Shown: positions 1 to 12,315, counted from the stretch's first letter. The stretch is 64,000 bases of DNA from Podarcis raffonei (GCF_027172205.1 NC_070604.1:71565023-71629022); one strand, 5' to 3'. Program-made: numbers and translations. Notes: a model not told the origin generated them from the sequence alone.

Positions 1-1474
1 GTGGTCCTAGCTTGTATATTTTGACACTGAGCTGGTGACACACACATTGGAAATGTGGTGCCAATTTCATCTCTCCTGGCATTCTCAACATTATGTGGTC
101 ATTTTTGTCGATGTCACTTTTTCCCTGATTGTGGAAGTTGAATGTTTGCAGCAGAGGGCAGAGTAGAGTCCCCAAATCTTCTCCAACCAGAAATCTCTTG
201 CCTTGCTTTCTTTGCACTACAGTGGGAATTAAAATGGAAACCAAGTTCAATTTTAGACTGCTGGTGGCAATGAGGACTGTCATGGCATCAGTCTCCAGTC
301 AATTTCTCTCTCTGTGGGCCTTATCTTCTGCCCACCACAGCTCTATGAGCTTCTCTCTCTCCTATCTGCCTACGCTATGTTTTTTGCTGTTTTCCAGGCC
401 CCAGCCAAAGACCCTTATCTGGTTATGAATGTTCCTGATACTGCTCCAGAATACAGGATGCTGTTTCGACCATTTGAACGAAACAGCCATATTTTTATGA
501 ACTCTTGTTTGGTTTTTAAAGGGATGAAACCTAGTTTATGTGCCACAACAGCTTCAGTCAGCACTGATCCGTGAAGCTGAAGAAGTATTAGTGGGATCTT
601 TGGGAATAAAGACAGCAAGTAATCTTTCTATTAAGGGGGTTTTGATTTAGAATCTCTTAGTATTACAGGCTGGAGCAAGACGCCACTCTTGGATTTTTCA
701 TTCTGTATCCTTTCCATTTCTGTCTAGTGTTACTCCAGAATAAGCAGCGTGTTTGTTGGTCTGCAGATAACGTGAGCAGAAGCTTTAGCAGCTTTACTTT
801 TATGCTGAAAGACGTTTCTGTATTAAAATCCCCCTTTGCTCATGGTTGGCTGTGGCGGTTAGAACTCTGCAAAGCACCAAGCCTGCATTAGGGATGGCCT
901 GGTCAAATCTATCCCATTTCAGTTTCTCAGTGTCTCATTTTTCCAATCTTAAATTCAGTTTTCCACATTTCCACAACAGTTTGTGATTTGTTTATTTTTA
1001 ATGCCTCATGAAAATACACCAGCAAATTCCTCTTAATATGCACATGTTTGTATGCAAATTCTCCTAAAAGACCCATTTTCACAAAGCAATTTTCCTGAAT
1101 GCAATGCATTTTTAATACATGCGTTTTCATTTATATATTACTGCAGTATATGCAGTTTTGCATGCATTCATTGGCTGGAGAATTTCATTGCAAAATCTGG
1201 AAAACTGCAAATTTTGAAGGCTAGCATTGTGTTGTTTTGGAAAGTAAAAATTAGCCAGGTTCATTTTTAAATGCAAACTGATTCAGATTCCCCACACCCT
1301 ATCTGTAATAATGGAGCAGAGAGATTTTTCATTTGATAGACTGTCAAAGGCAAATTCTATCTTTGAAGGGCTTTCTAATCCAAGTCTGGTTTCAAGATAA
1401 AGAACCATAAATAGCCTGAGCCTGTTCTAAAATCCAAGGCATTGGCCTGATCTTAGAGTAGTACTCTTCAATGA

Positions 1475-1535
<61 letters not shown>
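1475..1535. repeat. (AC)n-(AT)n microsatellite
   Basis: A compound dinucleotide repeat, about 24 bp of AC followed by about 36 bp of AT. Confidence 0.95.
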
Positions 1536-1538
<3 letters not shown>

Positions 1539-2365
1539 CTTTTTTTCAGGCATGACCTGGAAGTTGGTGGAGTCAGCAGAAGCTTCCCCAATACTGTTTC
1601 TGCCCAGAATATATGGCTGCAGTGACACTTTCAAATCATCTTCCAGATTAGTGTTTTAAAGCCATGATTTTGGATATTTAATCACCATCATCTCATAGTA
1701 CACAGAGGACATGAACGAACATGTTTGGTAGGGTTGCCATAGCTGGAATACTGCAGTTGGCAGCAGTGTCCAAGTAGAAATTTGTGAAATGTCCGGGGAA
1801 AACTGAACGTATGGCAGCCCATGTTAGCAGTGCTGCTTTGGCCGATTTTCCATAAAAATAACTCAAAAACAGCATTTTTTTTGCAATTTTGGCAAAAAAC
1901 CCTCATAGACAGAAAAGTGACAGTGCTGGGCAAATCAAACATTTCACGAGACATTCACTTTTATGGTGGGGAGTCATTTTATTGACTCCGGCTTTCAGAA
2001 ACCCCCACCAATTACCTGCGGTGGAACCTGGACGACTTAATAGCAGACCAGCTCTACATCCCTTTTACAAGCTGTAAACACCACGGGCTTAAAATGTGAG
2101 GGAGAAGCTCAGAGCCACACACCCAAAGGGCAATTGGAGTTAGGCAGGGCTGGAAAGAACCAGGCTGCTGCCAAAGAAATATACTTCATATGCCCAGAAG
2201 GCTTGTTTGTGGTAAGGGAGAGCTGAGTTCGCATTAAAAGGAAAATGCTGGATTAACATAGGGAAGTGGTTTTGTACATGGCTCAGTTCGTGAGTTTGCA
2301 TGCACTTTTTTAAAAAGAGGCATAAATAATATTTAAAAGAAAACATGAATCCCAGCACTGTCAAT

Positions 2366-2411
<46 letters not shown>
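2366..2411. repeat. (AAC)n microsatellite
   Basis: An uninterrupted CAA/AAC trinucleotide run of about 46 bp. Confidence 0.95.
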
Positions 2412-2589
2412 CCTTTGTTGTCAATGTACAACCTGCGTACAATGAAAATGACCGAAATTAATATGGTAAGTCCTATAGAAATTACAATAGGTTGGGGACA
2501 GATACAAGAGTATATGTGAGATAGGGAGATTGTAAAGAGGTGTTGACTAACAGGTACTTTTGTAATGTATATAGAGCTAGTGCTACATA

Positions 2590-2735
2590 GTCACTCAGTG
2601 TGTAAGCTGGAGAGTCCCTGGTTTGAATTTCACTTCAGCCACAAACCCAATAGATGGTCTTAGGCAAACGACTATTAACTCAGTCCCCACCCTTGCAATC
2701 TGCATTATGAGGTTAGTAATAGTGAGACCTAGCCA
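2590..2735 (+). mobile_element. MIR-like SINE fragment
   Basis: The segment reads like a tRNA-headed CORE/MIR SINE. A B-box-like TGGTTTGAATTTC is followed by TAGATGGTCTTAGGCAAACG, TCAGTCCCCACCC and a GCATTATGAGG block. It is old and diverged; the family is assigned by eye. Confidence 0.5.
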
Positions 2736-2739
2736 CACT

Positions 2740-4430
2740 TATATGCACTGGCCATGTCTACACTTTGCTGTAATGTGCTCTATGTGGGGCTCTTTTGAAA
2801 GATACCTCAGGAACTTCAGCTGGTTTAAACTCTGACCACCAGGGTGACCGCATAACACCTTCATTATACCAGTTGCACTGTTTACTTGCACATTTCTGAG
2901 CAAAATTTAAAGTACTGGTTTCAGCCTTTCCACCTAACCTTAAACCTTTAACCTAAAGGGCTTGGGCCCAAGTTGTTTTGCACCCATATCAACCTGCCCA
3001 CACATAAGATCTTTAATGGAGACTATGCTCATTTTGCCTCTAGGCTAGTGAACTTCGTAGGCACAAAGAAGAAGACCTTTTTAGCGGTGGCATCTTGATT
3101 CTGGAATTTGTTGTCTGTCAACCTCAAGAAGATCGCCACACACCAGTCCTTTGGAAAGGCTTTGAAGACTTGTTTCAGGCAAATTATGTATGGTGTGTGT
3201 GTACTGCACTATGAAATGGATGAATTGGGAAACTAAGTTTTATATTCTACGCTGGAAGGTTGTTATTATAACTGGCTTTTAGTTCTGGAGTAATTGTAGA
3301 AATGACTTTGAATTTATATTTTGCATCGCTGATGTTTTCTGGAAACGCAGTACTCAAAAAGTTTGCCTAGGAATATTTTAATTAACCAAATAAGGGACAT
3401 CACATTTTAAGCAATAGCCACACCTTTGCTACTCACTCCCCTTTAATGCATGAGCAACACATGTCGGGTGCCTTCACATCTGAAGTTTAAATTTCCAAGC
3501 TTCTCTCATGCTATTTATATTAACCATGTGGCAGAGAACACAGAGGAGATGTATTTGCAATGCAGAAGGGGCATTATATTTGCATTATTGAACTGATTGA
3601 AGCAAGAGACGCTCTTAAGCTTCACACGTGAAAACACTCTTTCTGAGCTCCTACTTCTCCAAATCTGGCAGGGCATCAAGTCAGATTTAGTTAGCACTGG
3701 AAGATCCAACCTAGCGGCTTTCAAACACAAAGATCAAAGTGACAATGCATACTGTTTCAAGATATGGCATGTCTAGTTCTTTTCTTATGAACAGATAGAG
3801 ATGATTTAAAGGCACTTATTTAAAGGTAGTGCCCCGCGTGCTCACTTAATGTGAGACAATTTGGAACAGACTTAGTCTGGATGAGGAAGCTTACTGAAAT
3901 GTAACTGCATTGGGAAGAACTGTGAGCAGACAAAATGGAAACAATGGAATTTAGGGCTAGAAAGTTCTCGTCCTAAGGATTAAGCAAGATGTGATATAGT
4001 CCATGCCATTAACAATTGTGGGAATATTAAAAAATAAATAAATAGCAGGAGGGCTCCAGCCCACTGCAGATCTGGGTAAGGCTCATGAGGGTGGGAAATT
4101 GAATTTAATCTTTTGCTCCTGCCTTGGTCCCAATCTAGACTGACACAACACACATTTTACCTGTTTGCTACACCATTCCATACAATTGCTAGCTGCATGA
4201 ATTAAGTCATGTCCAGTTTGGCTTTTAAGCAACTGCATTACTCTGTGAAAAAAGGAAAGTTATTATGCAGTTATTTAGTTACAGGCTGTTAAATAATACT
4301 TCAAAGGTGCATCAGTAAGGATGGATGGATCACTCTCTTGCCAGACCACATCAGTTTCAAATGTGCTCAGTCTTAAATATATTCTGCTCCATTTCTGAAT
4401 CAGTCTGGGTTTTTAAAAAAAAAAACTCCA
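2740..4430. other. Intergenic DNA with a possible decayed LINE tail
   Basis: No host exon is seen. At about 3030-3185 a stretch resembles the end of a Jockey-type LINE reverse transcriptase reading toward the right (GGAATTTGTT, GGAAAGGCTTTGAAGACTTG), but it is too diverged to place. Confidence 0.3.
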
Positions 4431-4602
4431 GGAAATTTTATATATTTTTCAAAAATTGCAGTTTTTGTATATATTTTACCCTAGAACATAGAATCATAGA
4501 ATTGTAAAGTTGTAAAGGAAATTTTATATATTTTTCAAAAATTGCAATTTCTGTATATATTTTACCCTAGAACATAGAATCATAGAATTGTAAAGTTGGG
4601 AG
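4431..4602. repeat. 86-bp direct tandem duplication
   Basis: Units 4431-4516 and 4517-4602 are nearly identical. Each begins GGAAATTTTATATATTTTTC and ends with the first bases of a SINE tail (CATAGAATCATAGAATTGTA). The duplication therefore spans the boundary of the SINE that follows. Confidence 0.9.
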
Positions 4603-4729
4603 TGAACCTGAGGGTCATCTAGTCCAACCCTCTACAATGCAGGAATCCTGCACATAGCCATCCCTAGTGGACTCAAACCACTAACCTTCTGGTTAACAGC
4701 TATATGCATTGAACCCATTGCACCACAGG
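4573..4729 (-). mobile_element. SINE with tRNA-Asn-like head and CR1 tail
   Basis: Read on the minus strand, the head follows tRNA-Asn(GTT): GTGGTGCAATGGGTT, then AGCTGTTAACCAGAAGGTTA and a B box GTGGTTTGAGTCC. It is followed by CTGCATTGTAGAGGGTTGGA and a CR1-type end, AATTCTATGATTCTATG. Confidence 0.75.
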
Positions 4730-5745
4730 TCTGGGGGATGAAAATTGTTTATATGCATTTTATCCTGAAATTTGCATTTCTATATGTACAATATTTTAAT
4801 CTAAAATGTGCATTTGTTAGTGTATTTTGGTATCTTTGTGAGCCAAGAGCTGAATTTTAAAGTTCAGAGAAATATAAAAAGTGAATACTGAGCTCCAACC
4901 CACATGGTAGGACACCGGTTTCCTTTAAAAAGTGGAACAAATTGAATCCTTGTATCAATGTGCTTTTTTCTTCTTCTTGCCTGAGGCTACAACTCTAAAC
5001 AAATCCACAAGGGATTAAGTACTGCTACACTCAGACATACTTTTGAATAAACATACATTGGATTATGCTGCATAGCACAGTACAGCGTATATGGCATCCT
5101 GTCAGTTATTTCGTTATATCATCAAACTCCCAGGCAAAGCCCACAAAATTCAGTAAGAATATTATATTAGAATGAAGACAGATTTCCTCATGAGAATGAA
5201 TGGAAAGTGACACCCACTGTGTTCACTGTCTGGTTAGTGTGTTCAGTTTATTTCCACAGCTTGAAATCTTTCCTCTTGGCTAAAGCTGGAGACCATGTAA
5301 AAAGTTTATCACCAGCCATAGCTACAGAAAAGTGCTGGAATTAAAATTTCAGGGAAAAGAGAGAAAGTTACGCACAGCGTAACAAGCTGAAACCCAGCTC
5401 AGCACACTGAACACTGTTATAGAATTGCATACCAGTGACTGGGGGGGGGAAACAAAAATCAACAACAACTTACAAGCTTTGTGTGAAGAGAGGTAAAGAA
5501 TCTCTGGAACACTTTTATGTCATATGATGGGACTTTATATCTTATGTCTCAGTTACTAATAGTCAAGGCTCCTTACCTGCACCTAAGAAATAAATTTGAA
5601 CTTCACGATTCAAGTATGATTACAAAAAGGTTATATAAGATTAATACTTATCCATTTTATGTATTGTATTGCTTTTGTAGCTTCCTGTTTGTCAGATTGA
5701 TGCTGGTTGATCTATGTATTTACCTGAAAAAGAAACAGAAAGAAA

Positions 5746-5870
5746 TGGGACCCTGAGGATCATCTAGTCCAACTCCCTGCAATGCAGGAATATGCAGCTG
5801 GCCCATGTAGGACTTGAACCTGCAACCTTGGTGTTATCAGCACCACGCTCTAGCCAACTGAACAATCCCA
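5746..5870 (-). mobile_element. SINE with tRNA-Ile-like head and CR1 tail
   Basis: On the minus strand the head carries CAGTTGGCTAGAGCGTGG, TGCTGATAACACCAAGG and the B box GCAGGTTCAAGTCC, close to tRNA-Ile. The tail CTGCATTGCAGGGAGTTGGA then CTAGATGATCCTCAGGG is the CR1-type 3' end. Confidence 0.8.
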
Positions 5871-5929
5871 GCACTAAGGTTTTGTTCTTGATCTTGCCTC
5901 CTCCCTCTCCTTAGTGCTACATCAATAAT

Positions 5930-6280
5930 GTCTTTAGGGGTGTTCAATCTAGTCCCTACACAACATGGCTCCAGCCCTGTATACCTGAAGGAGCGCCTCC
6001 ACCCTCATCGTTCTGCCCGGACAGTGAGATGCAGCACTGAGGGCCTTCTGGCAGTTTCCTTACTGCGAGAAGTGAAGCTACAGGGAACCAGGCGGAGGGC
6101 CGCCTTGGTAGTGGTGCCCACCCTGTGGAATGCCCTCCCATCAGATGTGAAGGAGATGAGTAATTATATATCTTTTAGGAGACTTCTGAAGGCAGCCCTG
6201 TATAGGGAAGCTATACCTATCTGACTGGCTGGGGCAACCAGCCAGATGGGTGGGGTACAAATATTATTATTATTAGCTCA
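5930..6280 (+). mobile_element. L2-like LINE, 3' end
   Basis: The frame encodes the C-terminus of a Jockey-superfamily reverse transcriptase: YLKERLHPHRSARTVR, then VVPTLWNALPSDVKE and RLLKAALYREA. A GGGGTACAAATATTATTATT tail follows. It is the same family as the element at 29727-30560. This is a 5'-truncated copy. Confidence 0.75.
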
Positions 6281-6696
6281 GGTCATTCTTTTTCTCAATT
6301 TGGACCAAGTTTGTTGGGGGGAAACACATCAAAACACAGTTTTTAATTGGAAACGACGGAGTAGATACAAACTGTGGCTAACATCATGTGCACACTGCTT
6401 TCCATGCAGGAAGTGTGTGGAGAGCCATTTGCTCAGCAAGCACTGGAAAGGGTAGAAAGAACGTATTTGCTGCCAGCACCCCTCCCTTGCCATTTAGCCT
6501 TCTGGCCGTGTGCATGGTGACCACAAAGTCAACACGCAAGTGACATGACCAGCAGGCATGTGCCCACAACCCCATGGCATGCTCACTGAAAGCATGAGGG
6601 GGCTCACTGGAACACCACAGCAATGCCAGGGACACTCCCAAGTGGCTGTGAGGGTGTTTGAGAGTACTCTGTGGACTGAAAGTATGGCATAAATTA

Positions 6697-6770
6697 GGGG
6701 TAGGGAACCTGTGACCCTCCTGGGGTTGGAGGACTGCCGGCAGCGATGGCTGGTGAGCATTAGGACTGGT
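6697..6770. mobile_element. MITE fragment of the GGGAACCTGTGACCCTCC type
   Basis: TAGGGAACCTGTGACCCTCC followed by a diverged GGTTGGAGGACTGCC block resembles half of a palindromic element whose other copies lie at about 7040-7145, 8056-8140 and 45596-45714. Confidence 0.4.
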
Positions 6771-6817
6771 TCTACAAGGGCAACACTGAGACTAAGCTGA
6801 CAGCCAGTGCCACTTCC

Positions 6818-6951
6818 TGGACATTCCTTGGAGGTTTTTAAGCAGAGGTTGGATGGCCATCTGTCTTGGATGCTTTAGCTGAGATTCCTGCATTGCAGGG
6901 GGCTGGGCTGGATGATCCTTGCAGTTCCTTCAAACTCTACTGTTCTATGAT
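6818..6951 (+). mobile_element. CR1 LINE 3' end
   Basis: CTTGGAGGTTTTTAAGCAGA, GGTTGGATGGCCATCTGTCT, GCATTGCAGGGGGCTGG and a final CTACTGTTCTATGATTGTG match the amniote CR1 3' end in the forward sense. This is the same tail that the tRNA-headed SINEs carry. Confidence 0.8.
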
Positions 6952-7039
6952 TGTGTAAGTCAATACACAAGTGACATGACCAGCATGTGTAAGTAAGAAG
7001 GCAGGCAGATGGGAGCTGACTGAGGTTGGTGGGTGTTCA

Positions 7040-7145
7040 CCCTCATAGTCCAGTCTCCCCTGACTACAGTTCCCATCTTCCCCTGACTGCTGGCCATGCT
7101 GGCTGGGGATGATGGAAGCTAGAGGACAGGACAGGCACCTCCAGG
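7040..7145. mobile_element. Palindromic MITE fragment
   Basis: TACAGTTCCCATCTTCCCC and GGCCATGCTGGCTGGGGATG are parts of a common lizard palindromic repeat (ACTACAACTCCCATCA type). No target-site duplication is visible. Confidence 0.45.
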
Positions 7146-8055
7146 GTAAAGGAATATGAAAACAGCTTTTGTCTTGCATTTCCTCTGGAAAGTTTGAGAA
7201 GAGAGAGAAACGGAATACCCTTCAGACTGGAGAATCAGTCAAGCTGCTCCAGGCAATGAAGGAGATGCTAAAGGGGAAAGTGACAAGGATATTTCAAAAT
7301 ACCTTCCATTGTTTCATGATGCCATTAAGTGGCAGCCTGAGACTAAACAATGTGGGAAAGAGGTTTAACCTTCAGTGTCAAATAAACAAAGAGATTTCTC
7401 CTTCAGTGGATGTTTCCATGTCCTCATTGGCCAGTGAATCACTCTCTTTTTTTGAACAGAGGAGCTGATGTGAGGCAAAAAAAAAAGCTACTGAACAAAT
7501 GGATGTAGACAAAGAAAATGAAAAAGAATGCTCTGAAGGGCTTCTCCCAATATCTTTTTTTTAAAAAAAAATTGACTCTGACCGTTCCACAACACAAAGC
7601 ATCTGTTTCTAGCTATATATCTACTTGTGGAAAATGTTCTGAAAACTGCTAACTCCACCCCCACTCCCCGCTCCAGTGTACAAGTGTTGATCACAAGGCA
7701 CTGCGGCAGGGCAGTTGCTTTTATCTGTACTCATTGGCACTTGATTTAGAAGCAGAGGCCAGGCACAGTTTCAGGCTATATTTTATTTCAAATTTATGGT
7801 TACAGCAACGTGGTTTATACAGCAGAAGAGCTGACCCCGCTCGGTCTGTTGGACAGGGACGCTTCGCCTTCCTCTATATTCTCAGCTTATTTCCTTTCCT
7901 GAATTCCCTTGTTGGATGTAGGGCATTTGTTCCTAAGGGGCACGTAGTGCCACCTGTGGCCAGACCCACGGAGTCTGGTTCTACGGCCCCTCAGTATGCA
8001 CCTCCTCACTGCAGACTTTTCTCTGGCTACACAACACCACAGGAGTAACCAATGT

Positions 8056-8140
8056 AATGCTATCCAGATGTTGTTGAACTGTAGTTCCCATCAACCTCAG
8101 CCAGTGTGGTTCCGCTGGCAGAGGCTGATGGGAGTGCAGT
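8056..8140. mobile_element. Palindromic MITE fragment
   Basis: CCAGATGTTGTTGAACTGTA and GTTCCCATCAACC, then AGGCTGATGGGAGTGCAGTG, form the two arms of the same palindromic family. Confidence 0.5.
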
Positions 8141-8154
8141 GTAGGTGAAAGCAA

Positions 8155-8305
8155 ATTTATTTGTTGATTGGTTGGTTTATTGCATTTCTAGCCCACCTTG
8201 TTCTCTAAGGAGCTTGAGCATACATGGTTTCCCACCTGCTCTTCATTTAATCCCCACAACAACCCTGGGAGAACAGGGTTCAAATCCCCACTCGGACATA
8301 AAACT
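8155..8305. mobile_element. MIR-like SINE with 3' tail
   Basis: GGTTTATTGCATTTCTAGCC, ACAACAACCCTGGGAGAACA and GGGTTCAAATCCCCACTC match a common lizard repeat read antisense. The last block is B-box-like. Confidence 0.5.
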
Positions 8306-8356
8306 CACCTTGAGCCGGCCAGCACCTCGCAGGCTCCTTCCACCCTGGCTTCTTCT

Positions 8357-8638
8357 CAGTGTTTAGGGTTTAGTACCCTAATTAAACAGGCGGATATGTA
8401 GCATATTTCCATGTGTGGCTTGTGGTCAGGGCAGTGGGAGATTCTCTCTCAACACATAGTACTAGCTGTACCTTTCTTGGCAGGATATATAGCTTGTTGT
8501 TAGGCTTGTGGTTGGGCTGAAGTGGGGGGGGAGGGAACAAGCAAAGGGAAATGTCAGAGAAGATGGATGTGAGTTCAACTGAAAAGGCACTCTGCACATG
8601 GCCACATGTTTAATTAGGATACTAAACCCTAAACACTG
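8357..8638. repeat. Large inverted repeat, MITE-like
   Basis: Arms at 8357-8388 and 8607-8638 match over 32 nt with one mismatch (starting CAGTGTTTAGGGTTTAGTA) and enclose about 218 bp. The ends CAGTG/CACTG resemble hAT termini, but no flanking duplication is visible. Confidence 0.7.
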
Positions 8639-9774
8639 TGGAAGCCCCCTGAATCAGTTCAGGGCCCAGATTCAGGTTGCATCAGTTCTTCTTCAAATCC
8701 TTGGTTCAGGTCCCAAATAGATATGTATATTTACCTCCATGGTGCTAACAGGGTGAGGGGAAGCTGAAAGATAGTGGTTTGCTAAAGCAACCTTAATTTC
8801 TGCAATTGCCCTACGCTAGACCTTGACAAAGTAAGGGCTCTGTTGTGCCACAAATTCTGACTATAAAAGACTTGAGCTTTTCTTTAATGCCTTAAGGATT
8901 GTTTTTTTCATAAAGCATAAACAAAACTTGCAAGGCACATGGATATGCACCTAGACCAGCAGTGACAAAATGTGTTTTCAGTTGTTTCCATCGGTCCGTC
9001 TTGTTTTCCATGATTACAATTCAGCCTCTCACACAATTCAAGGGCTGCATTGTTTTTTGTTTGACCTCGCATGACAGTTTTAAAAAACATACATAAACAC
9101 ACATGAGAAAGTCTTTTGGCCACGAGGCTCCCATTCTCTGCGTTTAAATCAAAATCGTATGGAAAGCATATTTATTACAGAGAACTAGAACCTCTCAAGG
9201 AAAAAGAAATACTTATAGCAGATGTTTCCCCTTAAAAGAGAATGGATTAGAAAAGCCAGGAAGAGCTCATCTTGGCCCACATTAATCTCCAAATGGAGGA
9301 CAATCCCTGTAGTGTTCACTCCATGAATCTAGATGTCCTCCCCATGCTTTGTACCACACCTTCTATAGTTTTTCTTTAAAAAAGTTTGCTAATGTTCCTA
9401 GCCCTCTTGACACGTTAAAGGGTAAGCTTAAATACTTACTCATTAAACAGAAGAATGGGGAGGTTAAAGGTCTTTAGAGATAATTTTCAAAAGCAATATT
9501 ATGCCAAGTCACAGTGTTAGAATCAAAAGAGGTAGCTGCTAAGAAATTAACGTGGACTAAGATGCACAGAATTTAGCCACTATGCCAAACAGATAGAATA
9601 GCAGAATTCTGTGGTGACCGAGTGAACAGGATTAACTGTAATTCTTTCTAATACTGAACTCAAGTTGTGAGTTTAGGAGCTAAACAGGGTCACCCGCAAA
9701 CTGGAGTGAGGCATCTGTATGTTTACAGAAGAAGAAAAATCTAAAGAGGCAAAAAACAGGCCAAGGAGAACTTA

Positions 9775-10510
9775 AGAAGAGCCTGCCAATGGTCTATCTA
9801 GCCCAGCATCCTGATCTCACAGTGGCCAACCAGATGCCTGTGGGAAGGTGGCAAGCAGCACCTGAGTTCAACAGTTCTCCCCAGCGAGTGGTATTCAGAT
9901 GCACAGTGCCTCTGGCAGTGGAGGTAGGACATAGTCATCATGGTCAGCAGTTATCAATAACTCCTCCATGATTTTTTGTCTAATCCTCTTTGAAAGCCAT
10001 CCAAGCTGGTGGCCATCCTTACATCTTGTGGGAGCTAATTCTATCGTTTAACTTTGTGCTACGTGAAGAAGCGCTTCATTTTGTCTGTCCCAAATCTTCC
10101 AACATTCAGCATCATTGGGTGTCTCAAAGTTCCAGTATTATGAGAGAGGGGAAATTATTCCTATCCACTTTCTGCACACCATCTTATTGTCCTCTGTCAG
10201 GTCCCCACTTACTTATTCCTTCTCTCTGCTTCCTGTTCCTTAACCTGTTGCTGATTCATAATTCTTATTCCTTGACGACTCAGCTTAGTCAAGGCTCTTG
10301 GATGCGGTACTCTGTCAAAAGTTCTGCATCCGCAAGGCTTGATCTTCGATATGATAACTTTATTCTTAATAATGTTTTCCATCAGTTTTCCCAGATGTTA
10401 AGCTAAGTGGCCTATGATTCTCCAAATACCCTCTGGATCCCATTTTTGAAATGGTTATTATTGGCCACTTCCCAGCCGTTGGGTAGGTACACTGATCTTA
10501 TGGTCAAGTT
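9775..10510 (-). mobile_element. CR1 LINE, 3' half, antisense and internally deleted
   Basis: GTCTATCTAGCCCAGCATCC, CTAATCCTCTTTGAAAGCC, CTACGTGAAGAAGCGCTTC, GTTTTCCATCAGTTTTCCC, GTTAAGCTAAGTGGCC and ACCCTCTGGATCCC occur in the order expected for a reptile CR1 read antisense. Between them, blocks are missing. The open frame at 9990-10406 on the plus strand is therefore an antisense shadow. Confidence 0.7.
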
Positions 10511-10545
10511 ACATACTTTTATTAGAAGATAAGCAATTGCATATA

Positions 10546-10799
10546 CAGTGGTACCTCTAGTTATGAACTTAATAGTTATGAACTTAATTCGTTCTGGAGG
10601 TCTGTTCTTAACCTGAAACTGTTCTTAACTAGAGGTGTGCTTTCGCTAATGGGGCCTCTTGCTGCCGCTGCGCCACCAGCACACGATTTCCATTCTCATC
10701 CTGGGGCAAAGTTCTCAGCGAGGTAACTCTTCCAGGCTAGCGGAGTTTGTAACCTGAAGTGTTTGTAACCTGAGGTGTTTGTAACTCGAGGAACCACTG
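10546..10799. mobile_element. Tigger-like MITE, subfamily 1
   Basis: The ends are CAGTGGTACCTC and GAGGAACCACTG, flanked by TA on both sides. The interior has GTTATGAACTTAATTCG and CGTTCTGGAGGTCTGTTC. Over its length it is close to the copy at 25521-25746. Confidence 0.8.
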
Positions 10800-12314
10800 T
10801 ATATGTTATTTAAAAATGCTCAGGTGGATGGCCACCCAGACCCAGTCAATAAGGCCCAGAACTTCATTTATTCTCACCACTTTTTGCCTCACTTCCTCAG
10901 ACTGCCTTCTCAAGAAAAGCAGGTTCAGGCCCAGGGGTCCCGCCTACATCTTTCAAAGTGAAGCTGGATGCACTTCTCTTGAAAGGTACCAAGCTGGAGA
11001 AGGGCATCCTAGAATGTTCCTAAAGGCATCAGCGGTTCAAAATTGAGACATAACCATTTATATGCTGCTTCGTTTTTTATAAGGCTAGCTTCTCTGGGTT
11101 TAACAGGCAAAGAATAATTTGCAGTTATTCCATTGCCTACTTTGTCAAGGATGTGATCAGTTGCCTGGTCCAAAATGACACATTTTGGCCAACTCCAGGA
11201 ATTATAACAGGCTTGAGCGTTTATAGGTAGACTGCAGCTAGAAGCAGTGTGTGTGTATGTGTGTTGAATGTATTTGGCATTGCTTGCTGTCTTTCCAGTC
11301 TGCCACGCTAGTAAGAGCTCCACTCCAAGTTGGCTCGTGGAGGTTGCTAGAAAGTTGGAGTATTTTCAGACTGTTACTATGCCTTTACCTTACAAAGACA
11401 AAATAAGCCACTGGTCGGGACAAGAGGCAGGGACAGGGGGATAGCCCTGTGTAGTAAACACATGTTTTTTCCCCTCTAGAGACCCCAAGTTTTTTTTGAA
11501 AAGTGCCCACTTCCATAAATTCCCTAAAAAGTTGCCCAGTCAACCAAATCTAGGCCAGAACTAATTTGCAGAAACTTCCATATATATCCCTAAATCCCTC
11601 AGATTTGCACTGGAACTCCAAAACAGTAACATATGCTTTGGTCTTGAATAAATATTTCAAATACACCATGATATTGTTGTTGGAAAGCCACCTCAATCTA
11701 TAAATGGAGGGCCCTCTTTAGACATGTGGCACTCACAACAGTGTCCCACTGGGGGCAGGCAGAAGTTTGAAATATTTACAAGACATATATAGGGGGGAAT
11801 GCACATTTTGTATCAAATACTGCTTAGCAGGCCCTTATTTACATTATTTCTCTTCTAAAAATAATAACAATAAACTGTTGGTCCATCCTAGAAGACTTCT
11901 GTGTTCAGTGTCACCTTTCCTTGTCTTACCTTAATGGCTTTAATAGATTTATAACCTAAACCTGATCACCACTGCATTTCATCCTTTTACGTTTGTGTCT
12001 CTGTGTGTGTTTTTATCCCAGAGAAAGAAAAAAAGAAGTTAGTTTGACATGAGTTGCTTTGTGGATTACACAAATTGCCTGGGGTCGTTGCCATTCCTGG
12101 AAGTGAGATTATCTCTGGTTTCTCACAATGTCATCTCTCCAAACATACTGCATGAGATAAAACTGAACACAGCCAGGGATTTTATTTAATTTTTTTTTTA
12201 AAAAACCTTCCATTTGCAGACCAAAATTTAGCAGCTCCGTTCAACTAATCCTTATAAAAGCTTAGGAGAACATAGGAAAAAAGAAAACCCTTTAAACTCT
12301 GTTAGTCCAAAAAA

Positions 12315-12315
<1 letters not shown>
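10800..12315. other. Intergenic DNA, nothing recognised
   Basis: AT-rich sequence with short homopolymers. The open frames here show no family resemblance and no splice-site support. Confidence 0.5.

Larger units (their letters stand above)
1..2580. other. Left-flank intergenic DNA, no gene recognised
   Basis: I see no host exon here. An AT-rich repeat with many TATGCA/TGCATTTT motifs spans roughly 900-1290 and resembles sequence near 4740-4860. An imperfect inverted repeat (GGGTTGCCATA at about 1732 against CGTATGGCAGCCC at about 1808) may be a small decayed MITE. Confidence 0.5.
6528..6985. repeat. Pair of 27-bp direct repeats about 430 bp apart
   Basis: GTCAACACGCAAGTGACATG at 6528 recurs at 6959 with two base differences over 27 bp. 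Between the copies lie a MITE-like fragment (6697-6770) and a CR1 3' end. Confidence 0.6.

Noticed and set aside
5800-5870. Possible tRNA-Ile gene on the minus strand
   Set aside because: Stem mismatches and a fused CR1 tail show that it is a SINE head.
8357-8388. Interstitial telomere repeat
   Set aside because: Only two TTTAGGG-like units within an inverted-repeat arm, and not the vertebrate TTAGGG unit.
9990-10406. 138-codon plus-strand frame
   Set aside because: It is the antisense of a CR1 LINE fragment.
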